Of a DNA stretch of 64,000 nt, positions 16,654 through 25,652 are shown in pieces. Every line of letters begins with the position of its first letter. Position 1 is the stretch's first letter. The stretch comes from Pseudoxanthomonas sacheonensis (GTDB lineage Bacteria > Pseudomonadota > Gammaproteobacteria > Xanthomonadales > Xanthomonadaceae): contig NZ_PDWS01000007.1 of NCBI RefSeq assembly GCF_010093305.1, forward strand, positions 1 to 64,000, in the 5' to 3' direction. The notes under the pieces are model-generated. The model made no database searches. It saw only the letters and a program-made list of their open reading frames with translations, and had not been told where the DNA came from. The translations under genes and the position numbers were made by a program.

Positions 16654-17088
16654 TTAACGGCAGCTGGACGGTAGGTACTTGACGTCGATGTTGGTGCCGT
16701 TACCCACGCAGGACCACGAGGTCGAACCCGCATTGAAAGTCGGGGTCAGAACCAAGGCCTTGCCAGCGATGGCGGCGTTTGCCTTAGTGCCGCTGAAGGT
16801 CGAGGTGATCGCGCCACCTGCACCCACAGTGACCTGGGATACATAGTCGCCTTTGATCGTGGTGTTGGTCGCCAAGCCAGCCGCGGCATTGGTAGCGGGC
16901 GCAACACCATAGTTTGCATAGTACTCGTCTACAGCAACCTTGGCTCCGCCGCTCAGGCTGGCGCCTTCGGAGACCTGGGTGCGGATGAGGTAGTCGCGGT
17001 ACGCCGGAATGGCGATGGCGGCCAGGATGGCGATGATCGCGACGACGATCATCAGTTCGATCAGGGTAAAGCCTTGCTGCTTCTTCAT
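16654..17088 (-). CDS. pilA: Type IV major pilin, copy 2
   Basis: The 144-residue prepilin begins [22 protein letters not shown], giving a six-residue leader, Glu5, and the alpha-1 helix. The head domain ends with a two-cysteine loop (WSC and SSC-R). Compared with copy 1 the helix and the [16 protein letters not shown] stretch are conserved, while the region after residue 50 differs, including a Thr/Ala/Ser-rich segment that could carry O-linked sugar. A strong GGGGATACCTC-type leader and a sigma-54 promoter precede it. Tandem pilins are seen in several Xanthomonas relatives; which copy dominates cannot be told from sequence. Confidence 0.97.
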   Translation of the reverse strand: MKKQQGFTLIELMIVVAIIAILAAIAIPAYRDYLIRTQVSEGASLSGGAKVAVDEYYANYGVAPATNAAAGLATNTTIKGDYVSQVTVGAGGAITSTFSGTKANAAIAGKALVLTPTFNAGSTSWSCVGNGTNIDVKYLPSSCR

Positions 17089-17184
17089 GAGGTATCCCCT
17101 AGGTGGATAGATTTAAGTTTCACATGCCCACGCACGGTTTTACCACTCCGTGGGTGCCGTGCGGACGCACGTGCCGGAGTATCG

Positions 17185-17201
17185 ACGCACGATATATGCC
17201 A
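17185..17201 (-). promoter_or_regulatory. Sigma-54 promoter of pilin copy 2
   Basis: Minus-strand TGGCATA-TATC-GTGCG keeps GG and GC with a 10-bp gap. The start would be near 17175, leaving a leader of about 87 nt before the ATG at 17088. The three TGACGCA motifs about 110 bp upstream are at a usual distance for sigma-54 activator sites. Confidence 0.65.
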
Positions 17202-17286
17202 GATTCCCCGACGAGGACTTTAAGCCTTAAAGCGACTGGAGGGTTATACCGACCGCACAAATCCACGAAAGGGTGTTAGGAGTGAA

Positions 17287-17314
17287 GTGACGCAATGCGT
17301 CACAAACTGACGCA
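17287..17314. promoter_or_regulatory. Three TGACGCA motifs (candidate activator sites)
   Basis: GTGACGCA-A-TGCGTCAC (17287-17303) is a perfect palindrome, and a further TGACGCA copy lies at 17308-17314. The cluster sits between the pilin promoter and the divergent membrane protein gene. It could bind PilR or another regulator. Confidence 0.45.
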
Positions 17315-17378
17315 GTAGGGCTGAAGAATCCAAATACCCGCTTTCCCGTAAGCATTCACATGGACACGGTCCGGCCAG

Positions 17379-20300
17379 TTGAGTAGGGTGGCCGTGGGGA
17401 GCACGCATCCGGGAAATCCTTTGAAAACCAATCGTCTTGGCTGGGCCTTGCTGGGCCTGTTCGTGTTGTCCGGGTTCGCCGGACTGATCTATCAATCGGT
17501 GTGGTCGCACTATCTGGGTCTGACTCTGGGCCATGCGGCCTATGCGCAGACCCTGGTGCTAGCCATTTTCATGGGTGGCATGGCATTGGGTGCATGGTTC
17601 GTTAGCCGGCGCAGTTTCGGCTGGCGGCGCCTGATCCTGGGCTATGCGTTAGTGGAGCTGCTGATCGGCGTGGTCGGGCTGGGCTTCCAGCCGATCTTCG
17701 AGGGCTATACCGCATTCTCGCAGCAGACCGCCCTTCCCGCCATCGGCAATGCTGGCCTTGCACACCTCTATCAGTGGACGACTGCGGCGCTGTTGATCTT
17801 GCCGCAAAGCCTGTTGTTGGGTGCGACGTTCCCGCTGATGAGCGCCGGCTACTTGCGCGTTGCACCGCAAGAAGATGGCGAAATCTTGGGCGGGTTGTAT
17901 TTCACCAATAGCCTGGGCGCCGCGCTCGGCGCACTGGCGGCGACCTTCCTGTTACTGCCCGCAGTTGGTCTTCCGGGCACGGTGATGACTGCCGGATTGT
18001 TGAACATCCTAGTCGCCATGGGTGCGTGGGCGGTGAGTAAGTGGTTGGACCAGGAAGATGAAGGGGGCAAGTCACGACCTGCAGCGACTGCGGTCGCTGC
18101 GGAGGAGTCGGAAGAAGCCGTGCGCCTCGGTCGGATACTCCTGATGGCCACGGCGGTCTCGGGCGCGGCCTCGTTCGTGTACGAGATAGGCTGGGTCCGC
18201 CTTCTCAACCAGGCGTTGGGTGCGACCGTGCACAGTTTCGAACTGATGCTGGCAGCCTTCATTCTGGGCTTGGCATTCGGTGGCTTGTGGATACGCCGGC
18301 GCAGCGCAGCATTGACCGAACCGGTGCGCTACGTGGGTTACGTGCAGGTACTAATGGGCGTCGCCGCGCTGGTGTCGGTGCCAGTGTTCGCGCAGAGCTT
18401 CCGCTGGGTGGGCTGGATGCTGGATGCGCTATCGCGCAGCGATAATGGCTACGCCCTGTTCGAATTGGGCACCGCGGGCATCGCCTTGCTGGTGATGTTC
18501 CCGGCAGCGTTCTTCGCCGGCATGACGTTGCCGCTGTTCACCGTGACTCTGCTTCGCGCGGGTGCGGGCGAACGTGTGATCGGACGCATCTACGCGGCCA
18601 ATACACTGGGCGCGATCGCCGGCGTGATGCTGGTGGTGCATGTGATGATCCCGGTGGTTGGGGTGAAGATGTCGGTGATGCTGGCCGCGCTGGCCGACAT
18701 CGGCCTGGGTCTGTACCTGTTGCGCGCGGTCAACCCCGCGCGCCTAACCAAAGGAGTGGTCTTTGCCACCAGCGCGGCGGTTGTGGTGTTGTGCGCCAGT
18801 CTGCAGCTGGGGCAAGTGGAGCCGCGCATGCAGGTATCTGGGGTGTTCCGCACCGGCAAGACCATGGTGGGCAATGAGAGCACCACGGTGCCGTTCCTGA
18901 AGGATGGCAAGACGGCCACGGTCGCGGTTTACCGTTCCGAGAACCCACTGCAAATGGGCATCGCCACCAATGGCAAGCCCGATGCGGCATTGACGACCTT
19001 GCGAGACCCGCCCACCAGCGATGAAGTGACAATGATGATGGCTGGACTCATACCGCTTGCCTTGCATCCTGCACCGCGTGACGTGGCGGTGATCGGCTGG
19101 GGGTCTGGTCTGACAACGCACACGCTGCTGGGTAGCCCGGTGCCACGCAACGTCGACACTATCGAGATCGAACAAGTGATGTACGAGGGTGCAAAGCTGT
19201 TCGGCAACCGGGTCGCGCGCGCCTACGAGGATCCGCGCTCGCATTTGCGCGTTGACGATGCTCGCACTTTCTTTTCCACCGGCGCACGTCAGTACGACGT
19301 GATAGTTTCGGAGCCTTCCAATCCCTGGGTGAGCGGAGTCGCCAGTCTGTTCACGCGCGAATTCTACGGTTTCATGAAAAGTCACCTGAGGAATGACGGC
19401 ATACTGGTGCAATGGCTGCATACCTACGAACTCGACGATCGTCTGGTCGGCACCATGTTGGCGGCGCTGGCGGAACAGTTTCCCGATGCCCAGCTGTACC
19501 TGACCAATGGCGCGGACATGTTGATTGTGGCGAGCAAGGGCAAAGCGCAGCCGCTCAACGCGGGCCCGTGGCAGGAGCAAGTGTTGGCGGCCGAACTTAG
19601 GCGCGTGGGGTTGGGCATGCCCGATGAAGTCGAGCTGCGCCGCATTGGTAGCGCAGAACTAATACGTCAATTCGTGCGTATGAGCAATGTGGTGCCGCAT
19701 TCGGATTATTTCCCCACAGTGTCGTTGCAGGCGCCGAAGACACGCTTCGAGAAGAAAAACTCCGAGTTCCTGCAGCAACTGGTCGTCAACGGATTGCCGG
19801 TGCTTGATGTAGTGGAGTGCCGCAAACCACTGGGCGCTGCCGCCCAGGTCGCGGTGACCGAGGAGTCGACCTTCAGCCAATGGCGGGCCGTGTCCTTGCT
19901 GATCGCCAAAGCCATGCGTGAGGGTCGAGCGAGTACGGAGCTGCGGCAGCGATCCGAGGTCAGCGCCAAGGAGGTGGAATACGCATTGTCATTATCGCGT
20001 TTCGAACTAGCCGACCCGGTGGCGTTCAAGGCATGGACCAAGGCGGCATCGGTGCTGGCCAGCTCCACCATCGGCCACTTGCCCAGCGAAGATGTGGCTG
20101 ATTTGTGGGCCGCGCCAACTTGGCTATCGCCACAGGCCCGACAATTGCCGCAAGTGAGCGCAGTGTTGCAGGCCTATGAGGCTGCGGCGATGCGCGACCC
20201 GGCGGCGATGCGCGCCAATGCCAGAGTGGTGCTGGGTATGCCAAGCAATTCCATGGCGCCGGAAATGCGCGAACAGATGTTAGTCATCGCCATGTTGGGT

Positions 20301-20471
20301 GCGTTAGGTAGCGGTGATCGTGCGGCGCTGCCGGCTATGGAGAAACTCTACGGCGTGCGTGGTGACGTGAGCAACAATTTCGCCTCGGTCCGCGGTTTCT
20401 TGATGGCCTGGGCCGACAGTCCGGCACAGGTGTGCATGGCGCGCAAACCGCTCACCGCGCAAGCGAATTGA
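17379..20471 (+). CDS. Fused membrane (MFS-like) / spermidine-synthase-like protein
   Basis: The 1030-residue protein has some twelve or more membrane segments over residues 15-480. A Rossmann-fold spermidine-synthase-like domain follows (about 560-720) with V-I-G-W-G-S-G-L-T-T-H in place of the SAM-binding loop, I-E-I-E-Q-V, LRVDDARTFF and SEPSNPWVSGVASLFT. A helical tail of about 250 residues ends the protein. Proteins of this class are widespread and mostly uncharacterised; only some act as polyamine aminopropyltransferases. It is divergent from the pilins and overlaps the convergent GT39 gene by 20 bp. The start is uncertain: TTG at 17379 is the longest; GTG 17394 or TTG 17421 (preceded by GGGAA) are good alternatives. 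Its link to pili is positional only. Confidence 0.85.
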   Translation: MSRVAVGSTHPGNPLKTNRLGWALLGLFVLSGFAGLIYQSVWSHYLGLTLGHAAYAQTLVLAIFMGGMALGAWFVSRRSFGWRRLILGYALVELLIGVVGLGFQPIFEGYTAFSQQTALPAIGNAGLAHLYQWTTAALLILPQSLLLGATFPLMSAGYLRVAPQEDGEILGGLYFTNSLGAALGALAATFLLLPAVGLPGTVMTAGLLNILVAMGAWAVSKWLDQEDEGGKSRPAATAVAAEESEEAVRLGRILLMATAVSGAASFVYEIGWVRLLNQALGATVHSFELMLAAFILGLAFGGLWIRRRSAALTEPVRYVGYVQVLMGVAALVSVPVFAQSFRWVGWMLDALSRSDNGYALFELGTAGIALLVMFPAAFFAGMTLPLFTVTLLRAGAGERVIGRIYAANTLGAIAGVMLVVHVMIPVVGVKMSVMLAALADIGLGLYLLRAVNPARLTKGVVFATSAAVVVLCASLQLGQVEPRMQVSGVFRTGKTMVGNESTTVPFLKDGKTATVAVYRSENPLQMGIATNGKPDAALTTLRDPPTSDEVTMMMAGLIPLALHPAPRDVAVIGWGSGLTTHTLLGSPVPRNVDTIEIEQVMYEGAKLFGNRVARAYEDPRSHLRVDDARTFFSTGARQYDVIVSEPSNPWVSGVASLFTREFYGFMKSHLRNDGILVQWLHTYELDDRLVGTMLAALAEQFPDAQLYLTNGADMLIVASKGKAQPLNAGPWQEQVLAAELRRVGLGMPDEVELRRIGSAELIRQFVRMSNVVPHSDYFPTVSLQAPKTRFEKKNSEFLQQLVVNGLPVLDVVECRKPLGAAAQVAVTEESTFSQWRAVSLLIAKAMREGRASTELRQRSEVSAKEVEYALSLSRFELADPVAFKAWTKAASVLASSTIGHLPSEDVADLWAAPTWLSPQARQLPQVSAVLQAYEAAAMRDPAAMRANARVVLGMPSNSMAPEMREQMLVIAMLGALGSGDRAALPAMEKLYGVRGDVSNNFASVRGFLMAWADSPAQVCMARKPLTAQAN

Positions 20472-22308
20472 TCACCCGCAAGCGGGCGGCGGCCTGTGCC
20501 GCCCAAGCCTTGCCATCGCTTTGCGATGGCGGGCTTTGTACTAAAGCGGTATAGAGTTCGGCTGCATCCGCGTTGCGGCCAAGTTGTTCCAGCAACATCG
20601 CCATCCGGAACTGGTAATCCGGCAACGGCGAGAGTGCTTCTGCGCGCGCCTCGGCTGCCAGCGCCAGTTCGATCTCGCCATCGTGCTCCAGCACCAGGCT
20701 GTAGTTGTGCCATACCTCATGCCGGTCGTGGCGTTGTGCGATTGCGGCTTCGAGTTCGTGCCGTGCCAGCGGATAATCCTGATCCTGCACCGCCATTACC
20801 CCACGCAGTTCGTGCAGGCCGATCGCATTGGGCTGGTCGCGTTCTACTTCGTTAAGGAAACGCCGGGCATCGATGCGTTCGCCCATGCGGATGTAGCCAT
20901 TGGCGATGCGCTGCCAATCCATCGGCATGGGCGCGATGCGCTGCGCCTGCCACAGCGAAAACGCACCGAGCAATCCCGATAGCGTCAAGCACGCCAGCAA
21001 GGCCTGCCCGCGCCGTGTCCGCGCCAATTCGAACAGCCAGGCCAGCCACAACGCACTGCCCAGTACGAACGGCGTGACGATATTGAAGCGAAAGCGGTCC
21101 TCGGCGAAAAACACTGCGATTGTCACCAGTCCCATCGCCACCGGGGCCAACACTACCCAGCCGCGTCGGTCGTGATGCACCAACAACAGCAAGCCGGGCA
21201 GGCCCAGTGCGAACAGCCAACCGAAAGGTTGCGGCAGGACGCGCAGCAACGGCGAGAAGCGGCGTTCGTCCTGATAGGAGCGGTTGTTGGGGACCTCAGG
21301 GTAAGCGCTAAATTCGCCCAGTTTGCGTGTGGCGTTGCGAAAACTCTGGCTTGGGTGCGACAGCAGATAATCGCGGGCCTGTCTGCGCCAATAGTCGTCC
21401 ACCTGCTGCGAAGTGAGTCGATGTCCGGCGCGCCGTTCCGCTTCAGCGACATAGGCGCGGTGGATTTCGCTGGGATGGCCATAGCGCACGAACGACGGTG
21501 CGCCCGACAGCGAACGTGGATTTTCCGGGTTGTAGAGTTGGTGCAGGACCACGCCGCCGTTGGTGGGCATCGGACTCCAGCGATCGGCTAATACCACGTT
21601 GCGCGCAACCAGCAACGCCAGCGGCAACGCCAAACCCAGCACCAGCAGGCCGGTAAGTTGCAGGAGTCCTTGAGTGGGTTGTGTGCGACATTGCAACCAC
21701 GGGATCAGCACTACAGCCAATCCGAACAACAGGATCAGATTGGCGCGCAAAGCCACACCCAGCCCACAGTACAGGCCGAAGCCGACCCATCCTAGGGCTC
21801 GGTCGGTACGAAAGACGCGTAGGCCCAGCCAAATCCACCAGGTCACATATCCCGTTACCCAAGTGGTCTTGAGCAACATCATAGGAAAGGCCATCGCCGG
21901 CCCCAGCAAAGAGTAAATCAGCGCGGCCAGCAGTCCCACCTTGGGGCGATTAAGCTCACGTGCTATGAGGATCAGCGCATATGCGGTGCCCACATCCACT
22001 GCGACCTGCAACAGGTACATCGGAAAGACGCTGCCGCCGAATTTGATCGCCGCGCCCAGGACATAGCCGTATAACGGGTCCATGAAGCCGAATTCCGGGG
22101 TCATGCCACCGCTGCCGAAGGCAACGTCCAGACCGAAGCGCCGGTAGAAATCCTCGTCGGGCCCGATCTGATAAGTCAGCGGACTACGTAGGGCGTAAAG
22201 CAGATGCACGACGCGCAGTGCCAGCACCAGACACAACACGGTGAACGGAGTTAGGAGGCGGCTACAGCGATCGGTCAGCGATGGGTGCGCCGGAGAAAGA
22301 GATGTCAT
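20452..22308 (-). CDS. GT39-family membrane glycosyltransferase-like protein with TPR tail
   Basis: The 618-residue protein has about eleven membrane segments with the GT39/ArnT-like first periplasmic loop G-P-D-E-D-F-Y (acidic pair at about residues 49-51). A C-terminal soluble domain of about 150 residues is built of tetratricopeptide-like helices (QPNAIGLHELRGVMAVQDQDY and EVWHNYSLVLEHDGEIELAL). GT39 enzymes transfer sugars from polyprenyl-phosphate donors to proteins or lipid A. The substrate is unknown; closeness to pilins and the glyco-island invites a role in protein glycosylation. It lies between the spermidine-synthase-like gene (convergent) and pilR. Lower GC than flanking housekeeping genes suggests accessory status. 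Confidence 0.8.
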   Translation of the reverse strand: MTSLSPAHPSLTDRCSRLLTPFTVLCLVLALRVVHLLYALRSPLTYQIGPDEDFYRRFGLDVAFGSGGMTPEFGFMDPLYGYVLGAAIKFGGSVFPMYLLQVAVDVGTAYALILIARELNRPKVGLLAALIYSLLGPAMAFPMMLLKTTWVTGYVTWWIWLGLRVFRTDRALGWVGFGLYCGLGVALRANLILLFGLAVVLIPWLQCRTQPTQGLLQLTGLLVLGLALPLALLVARNVVLADRWSPMPTNGGVVLHQLYNPENPRSLSGAPSFVRYGHPSEIHRAYVAEAERRAGHRLTSQQVDDYWRRQARDYLLSHPSQSFRNATRKLGEFSAYPEVPNNRSYQDERRFSPLLRVLPQPFGWLFALGLPGLLLLVHHDRRGWVVLAPVAMGLVTIAVFFAEDRFRFNIVTPFVLGSALWLAWLFELARTRRGQALLACLTLSGLLGAFSLWQAQRIAPMPMDWQRIANGYIRMGERIDARRFLNEVERDQPNAIGLHELRGVMAVQDQDYPLARHELEAAIAQRHDRHEVWHNYSLVLEHDGEIELALAAEARAEALSPLPDYQFRMAMLLEQLGRNADAAELYTALVQSPPSQSDGKAWAAQAAARLRVINSLAR

Positions 22309-22510
22309 GGGGTGGGATAGTCAGCAGGGCAATTACTGCCCATGGCCAGTGTGTGGAAGATAGGGTGCTATGGGGGCGCTCCATGATTGCTTTATCCCGA
22401 GCGGTGAATCAGAAGCTCGGTACTGGAAGCAGCCCTTAAGGCGCCGGTGCTCTTGCTGTTGACTTCTCTTCGCGGAATTAAGGACCCGCGGCCGAAAGCC
22501 GCTTCCGCAA

Positions 22511-23905
22511 TTATTCCATGCCCAATTTTTTCAACTTATAGCGAAGGGCGCGGAAAGTGATGCCCAGCTGCGCGGCCGCCTTGGTCTTGTTCCAGCGATT
22601 GTCTTCCAGCGCTTTCTGGATCGCCGCCCGCTCCAACTGCTCGATGTATGAAGGCAGCGCGCCGGCGCCCGGATCGATTCCGGACAGCGGCGCCTCATCG
22701 GCCAGTGCCGGCACTTCGACAGGCGCGCGTCCGCCGTAGCCGTTGCCCTGCGGCAGGTGCAGGTCGGCGGCGTCGATGCGGTCGCCATCGGCCATGGCCA
22801 TGGCCCGTTCCAGGATGTTCTCCAGTTCGCGCACATTGCCGGGGAAACCATAGGCCGCCAGGGCGTCGATGGCGCCTGCGGTCGGCTGCGGAGCGCTACG
22901 ACCATGCGTCCCCGCCAGCCGCGCCAGGATGGCCGAGGTCAGTTGCGGCAGGTCGCCGGTGCGTTCGCGCAGGGGCGGCACGCGCAGTTCGATCACATTG
23001 ATGCGGTAATAGAGGTCGTGGCGGAAACGGCCGTCGTTGGCCAGGTCGCCCAGGTCCTTGTGGGTGGCCGAGAGGATGCGCACGTCGACCGGTATCTCGG
23101 TGGAGGCGCCTACCGGGCGTACCGCCTTCTCCTGGATGGCGCGCAGCAGTTTGACCTGCATGGGCAGCGGCAGCTCGGCGACTTCGTCCAGGAACAGGGT
23201 GCCGCCGTTGGCCGCCTGGAACAGGCCGGTCTTGTCGGCATGGGCGCCGGTGAAGCTGCCCTTCTTGTGGCCGAAGAACTCGCTTTCCATCAGCTCGGCC
23301 GGGATGGCGCCGCAGTTGACCGGAACGAAGGGACCCGCGGCGCGGGCGCCCTGTTCGTGGATGGTGCGGGCGACCAGCTCCTTGCCCACGCCCGATTCGC
23401 CCAGGATGTAGACCGGCGCCTGGCTGCGGGCCACCTTGGCGATGGTGTCGCGCAGCTGGCCCATCGGCGCCGAATTGCCGAGCAGTCGGCTGGCCTGTTC
23501 CGGCGGGGGCGGTGCGGGGGCCGCGCGTTCGGAGTTGTTGAGTTCCAGCGCGTGCTTGACCAGGCCGCGCAGCACGCTGATATCCACCGGCTTGCTGACG
23601 AAATCGAACGCGCCGGCCTTCAGTGCCTCTACCGCCAGCTCGACATTGCCGAAGGCGGTGATCATGGCGACCGGCGTGCGGGGATACAGGCGGCTGATGT
23701 CGCCGACCAGCTCGATGCCGTTGCCGTCGGGCAGGTTCATGTCGGTGAAGCAGAGGTCGTAGGTGTTCCGGGACAGGTGCTCGCGCGCCTCGCCAAGGTT
23801 GGCGGCGGTATCGATGCGCAGACCCATGCGGCCCAGGGTCAAAGTCAACAGCTCGCGGATATCGCGCTCATCGTCGACGATCAGGGCGCTGCGGTTTTCG
23901 CTCAT
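22511..23905 (-). CDS. pilR: Sigma-54-dependent response regulator PilR
   Basis: The 464-residue NtrC-type activator has a receiver domain with phospho-acceptor Asp55 (L-C-F-T-D-M-N-L-P-D-G) and an AAA+ domain with Walker A GESGVGKE. The sigma-54-contacting loop reads GSFTGA, as is usual for PilR, rather than GAFTGA. Walker B is TLFLDEVAELP, and a C-terminal Fis-type helix-turn-helix (NRWNKTKAAAQLGITFRALRYKL) completes it. PilR, phosphorylated by PilS, activates pilin transcription; three good -24/-12 promoters in this window (pilB and both pilins) are likely targets. A REP pair now lies between pilR and pilS. Confidence 0.97.
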   Translation of the reverse strand: MSENRSALIVDDERDIRELLTLTLGRMGLRIDTAANLGEAREHLSRNTYDLCFTDMNLPDGNGIELVGDISRLYPRTPVAMITAFGNVELAVEALKAGAFDFVSKPVDISVLRGLVKHALELNNSERAAPAPPPPEQASRLLGNSAPMGQLRDTIAKVARSQAPVYILGESGVGKELVARTIHEQGARAAGPFVPVNCGAIPAELMESEFFGHKKGSFTGAHADKTGLFQAANGGTLFLDEVAELPLPMQVKLLRAIQEKAVRPVGASTEIPVDVRILSATHKDLGDLANDGRFRHDLYYRINVIELRVPPLRERTGDLPQLTSAILARLAGTHGRSAPQPTAGAIDALAAYGFPGNVRELENILERAMAMADGDRIDAADLHLPQGNGYGGRAPVEVPALADEAPLSGIDPGAGALPSYIEQLERAAIQKALEDNRWNKTKAAAQLGITFRALRYKLKKLGME

Positions 23906-23954
23906 TCGGGTCCCTCACAATCCCCTGTGCAAGAAGTGTAACTGTTCATTGCCG

Positions 23955-24037
23955 TTGTAGGAGCGGGCCCTGCCCGCGACCGCCGTTTGCGGTTATCTGC
24001 CACCAAGAGCGGTCGCGGGCAGGGCCCGCCCCTACAA
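23955..24037. repeat. GTAG-type REP pair, class A (copy 5), between pilS and pilR
   Basis: Inverted 29-bp arms (23955-23983 and 24009-24037), one mismatch, with the GTAGGAGCGGGCCCTGCCCG core. It lies in the 139-bp gap between the pilS stop and the pilR start, so the hairpin would be in any pilSR transcript. Confidence 0.93.
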
Positions 24038-24044
24038 GGGCGGG

Positions 24045-25652
24045 TCATGCAGGCAGCAACGAGTGCGGGCCGGGCAGGGTGACGCGGAAGCAGCTGCCGC
24101 CGCCGGGCACCGCCACGTATTCCAGCGAGGCCTGGTTGGCGCGGCACAGCTCGCGGGCGATGTACAGACCCAGCCCGGTGCCGTGCTCGGAGGTGGTGAA
24201 GAACGGGCGGAACAACTGCGCGGCCACGGCTTCGGGGATGCCCGGACCGCGATCCAGCACATCGATCATCGGGCGGTTGTCGGCCTGGAATACCCTCAGC
24301 CGCACGCGCGCCGGCTCACCGGGCAGGCGGCCGTAATTCAGGGCGTTGTGCACCAGCACGGTCAAGATCTGCTGCAGGTGGCGCAGATCGACCAGGGCCG
24401 GCACGGCGCGCGCGCCGATCACCGTCTCCAGGCTGTCGGTCTCGATGGACATGTTCTGCTGGTACTCGTCCACGAACCGGCGCACGTAGCCGTTGAGGTC
24501 CACATGCTCCGGGCTGGCGCGTTCGCGGCGCGCCAGTCCCAGCACGCTTTCCACGATGCCGTTGGTGCGCTGGCACTGCTGGTGGATGATCTGCAGCAGG
24601 CGGCGGTCGCCGTCGATGATGCTCTTGGATTCCTCCAGCAACTGCACCGCGTAGTTGATCGCGGCCAGCGGGTTGCGGATTTCGTGGGCCAGGCTGGCCG
24701 AAAACCGGCCCAGGGCGCTCAAGGTCAGCGACTCGGCGCGCCGCGAAACCACGCTGGCATCGTCCAGGAACACCAGCGACAGTTCGCTGCCGGCCAGCAG
24801 GCGGGCGAAGCGCGGCTGTACTTCGGGCTGGTCGGGCGAGAGCTGCAGGGGGGTCTCGTCGTTCTGCCAGCCGTTGCGCCATTGCTGCAGGCGGCGGGCC
24901 AGTTCCGGGGCGACTTGCGGCAGGTGGATGCCGTGGCCGTCGTTCTCGCCTTCGCTGCCGTCGCCCAGCAACAGGGAGGCAGCCTCGTTGGCCAGTTTGA
25001 TGCGGTTATCGGCGTCCACCACCAGCACACCGGTACGCATGCGGCGGATGATCAGTTCGTTGACCTCGAACAGATTGGCCACTTCCAGGCCGCGCTGGTC
25101 GGCCAGGGCCTCGCTGGAACGGGTGCGCTGGCCGGCCCGGCTGGCCAGGTAGCCGACCGCCAGATAGCTGATGGCGAACATGATGAGTTCGGCCACGGGC
25201 CGGTCGACATTGCCCAGACTCCACACGAATTCGACCGACATGATCACCGGCGCCAATACGGTGACTGCCATTCCCCAGCGGAAGGACAGCAGCAGCGCAG
25301 CGGCCGCTACGTTGAACAGCAGCAGCATTGCGACGCCGGCCGTGGCCTGGGGCAAGGCATGGGTAATCAGTCCCGCCACCACGATATCCACGCAGGCGCC
25401 GATCAGCACCAGCGGGGTCAGCCAGCGCGTCTTGCGCCCGAACAGCATCATCAGGACGGCGAAAACCAGATAGAAAGCCGTGACGACGGTCCCCAGCATC
25501 GGGGCCTCGGATTCTCCCAGCATCCCCGAAAGCGGGCTGAACAGCAGCCCGGCCAGAATACCGGCTTCCAGCACCCGGTACAGGGTGAAGAAATAGAGTT
25601 CGCGCGCAGGCGCGGATTCCAGATGAGGGATGATCGAAGGGCGCTGCGTCAA
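24045..25652 (-). CDS. pilS: Sensor histidine kinase PilS
   Basis: PilS is the membrane sensor paired with PilR. The 535-residue protein has six hydrophobic segments in the first 175 residues, a PAS-like region (TGVLVVDADNRIKLANEAA), a HisKA domain with phospho-acceptor His323 in S-L-A-H-E-I-R-N-P-L, and an ATP-binding domain with N-box LVHNALNYGR, D-R-G-P-G-I-P and G-T-G-L-G-L-Y-I-A. In Pseudomonas, PilS senses pilin levels in the inner membrane. The start codon is TTG at 25652, preceded by GGGAA; no in-frame ATG gives the full first membrane segment. Confidence 0.96.
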   Translation of the reverse strand: MTQRPSIIPHLESAPARELYFFTLYRVLEAGILAGLLFSPLSGMLGESEAPMLGTVVTAFYLVFAVLMMLFGRKTRWLTPLVLIGACVDIVVAGLITHALPQATAGVAMLLLFNVAAAALLLSFRWGMAVTVLAPVIMSVEFVWSLGNVDRPVAELIMFAISYLAVGYLASRAGQRTRSSEALADQRGLEVANLFEVNELIIRRMRTGVLVVDADNRIKLANEAASLLLGDGSEGENDGHGIHLPQVAPELARRLQQWRNGWQNDETPLQLSPDQPEVQPRFARLLAGSELSLVFLDDASVVSRRAESLTLSALGRFSASLAHEIRNPLAAINYAVQLLEESKSIIDGDRRLLQIIHQQCQRTNGIVESVLGLARRERASPEHVDLNGYVRRFVDEYQQNMSIETDSLETVIGARAVPALVDLRHLQQILTVLVHNALNYGRLPGEPARVRLRVFQADNRPMIDVLDRGPGIPEAVAAQLFRPFFTTSEHGTGLGLYIARELCRANQASLEYVAVPGGGSCFRVTLPGPHSLLPA

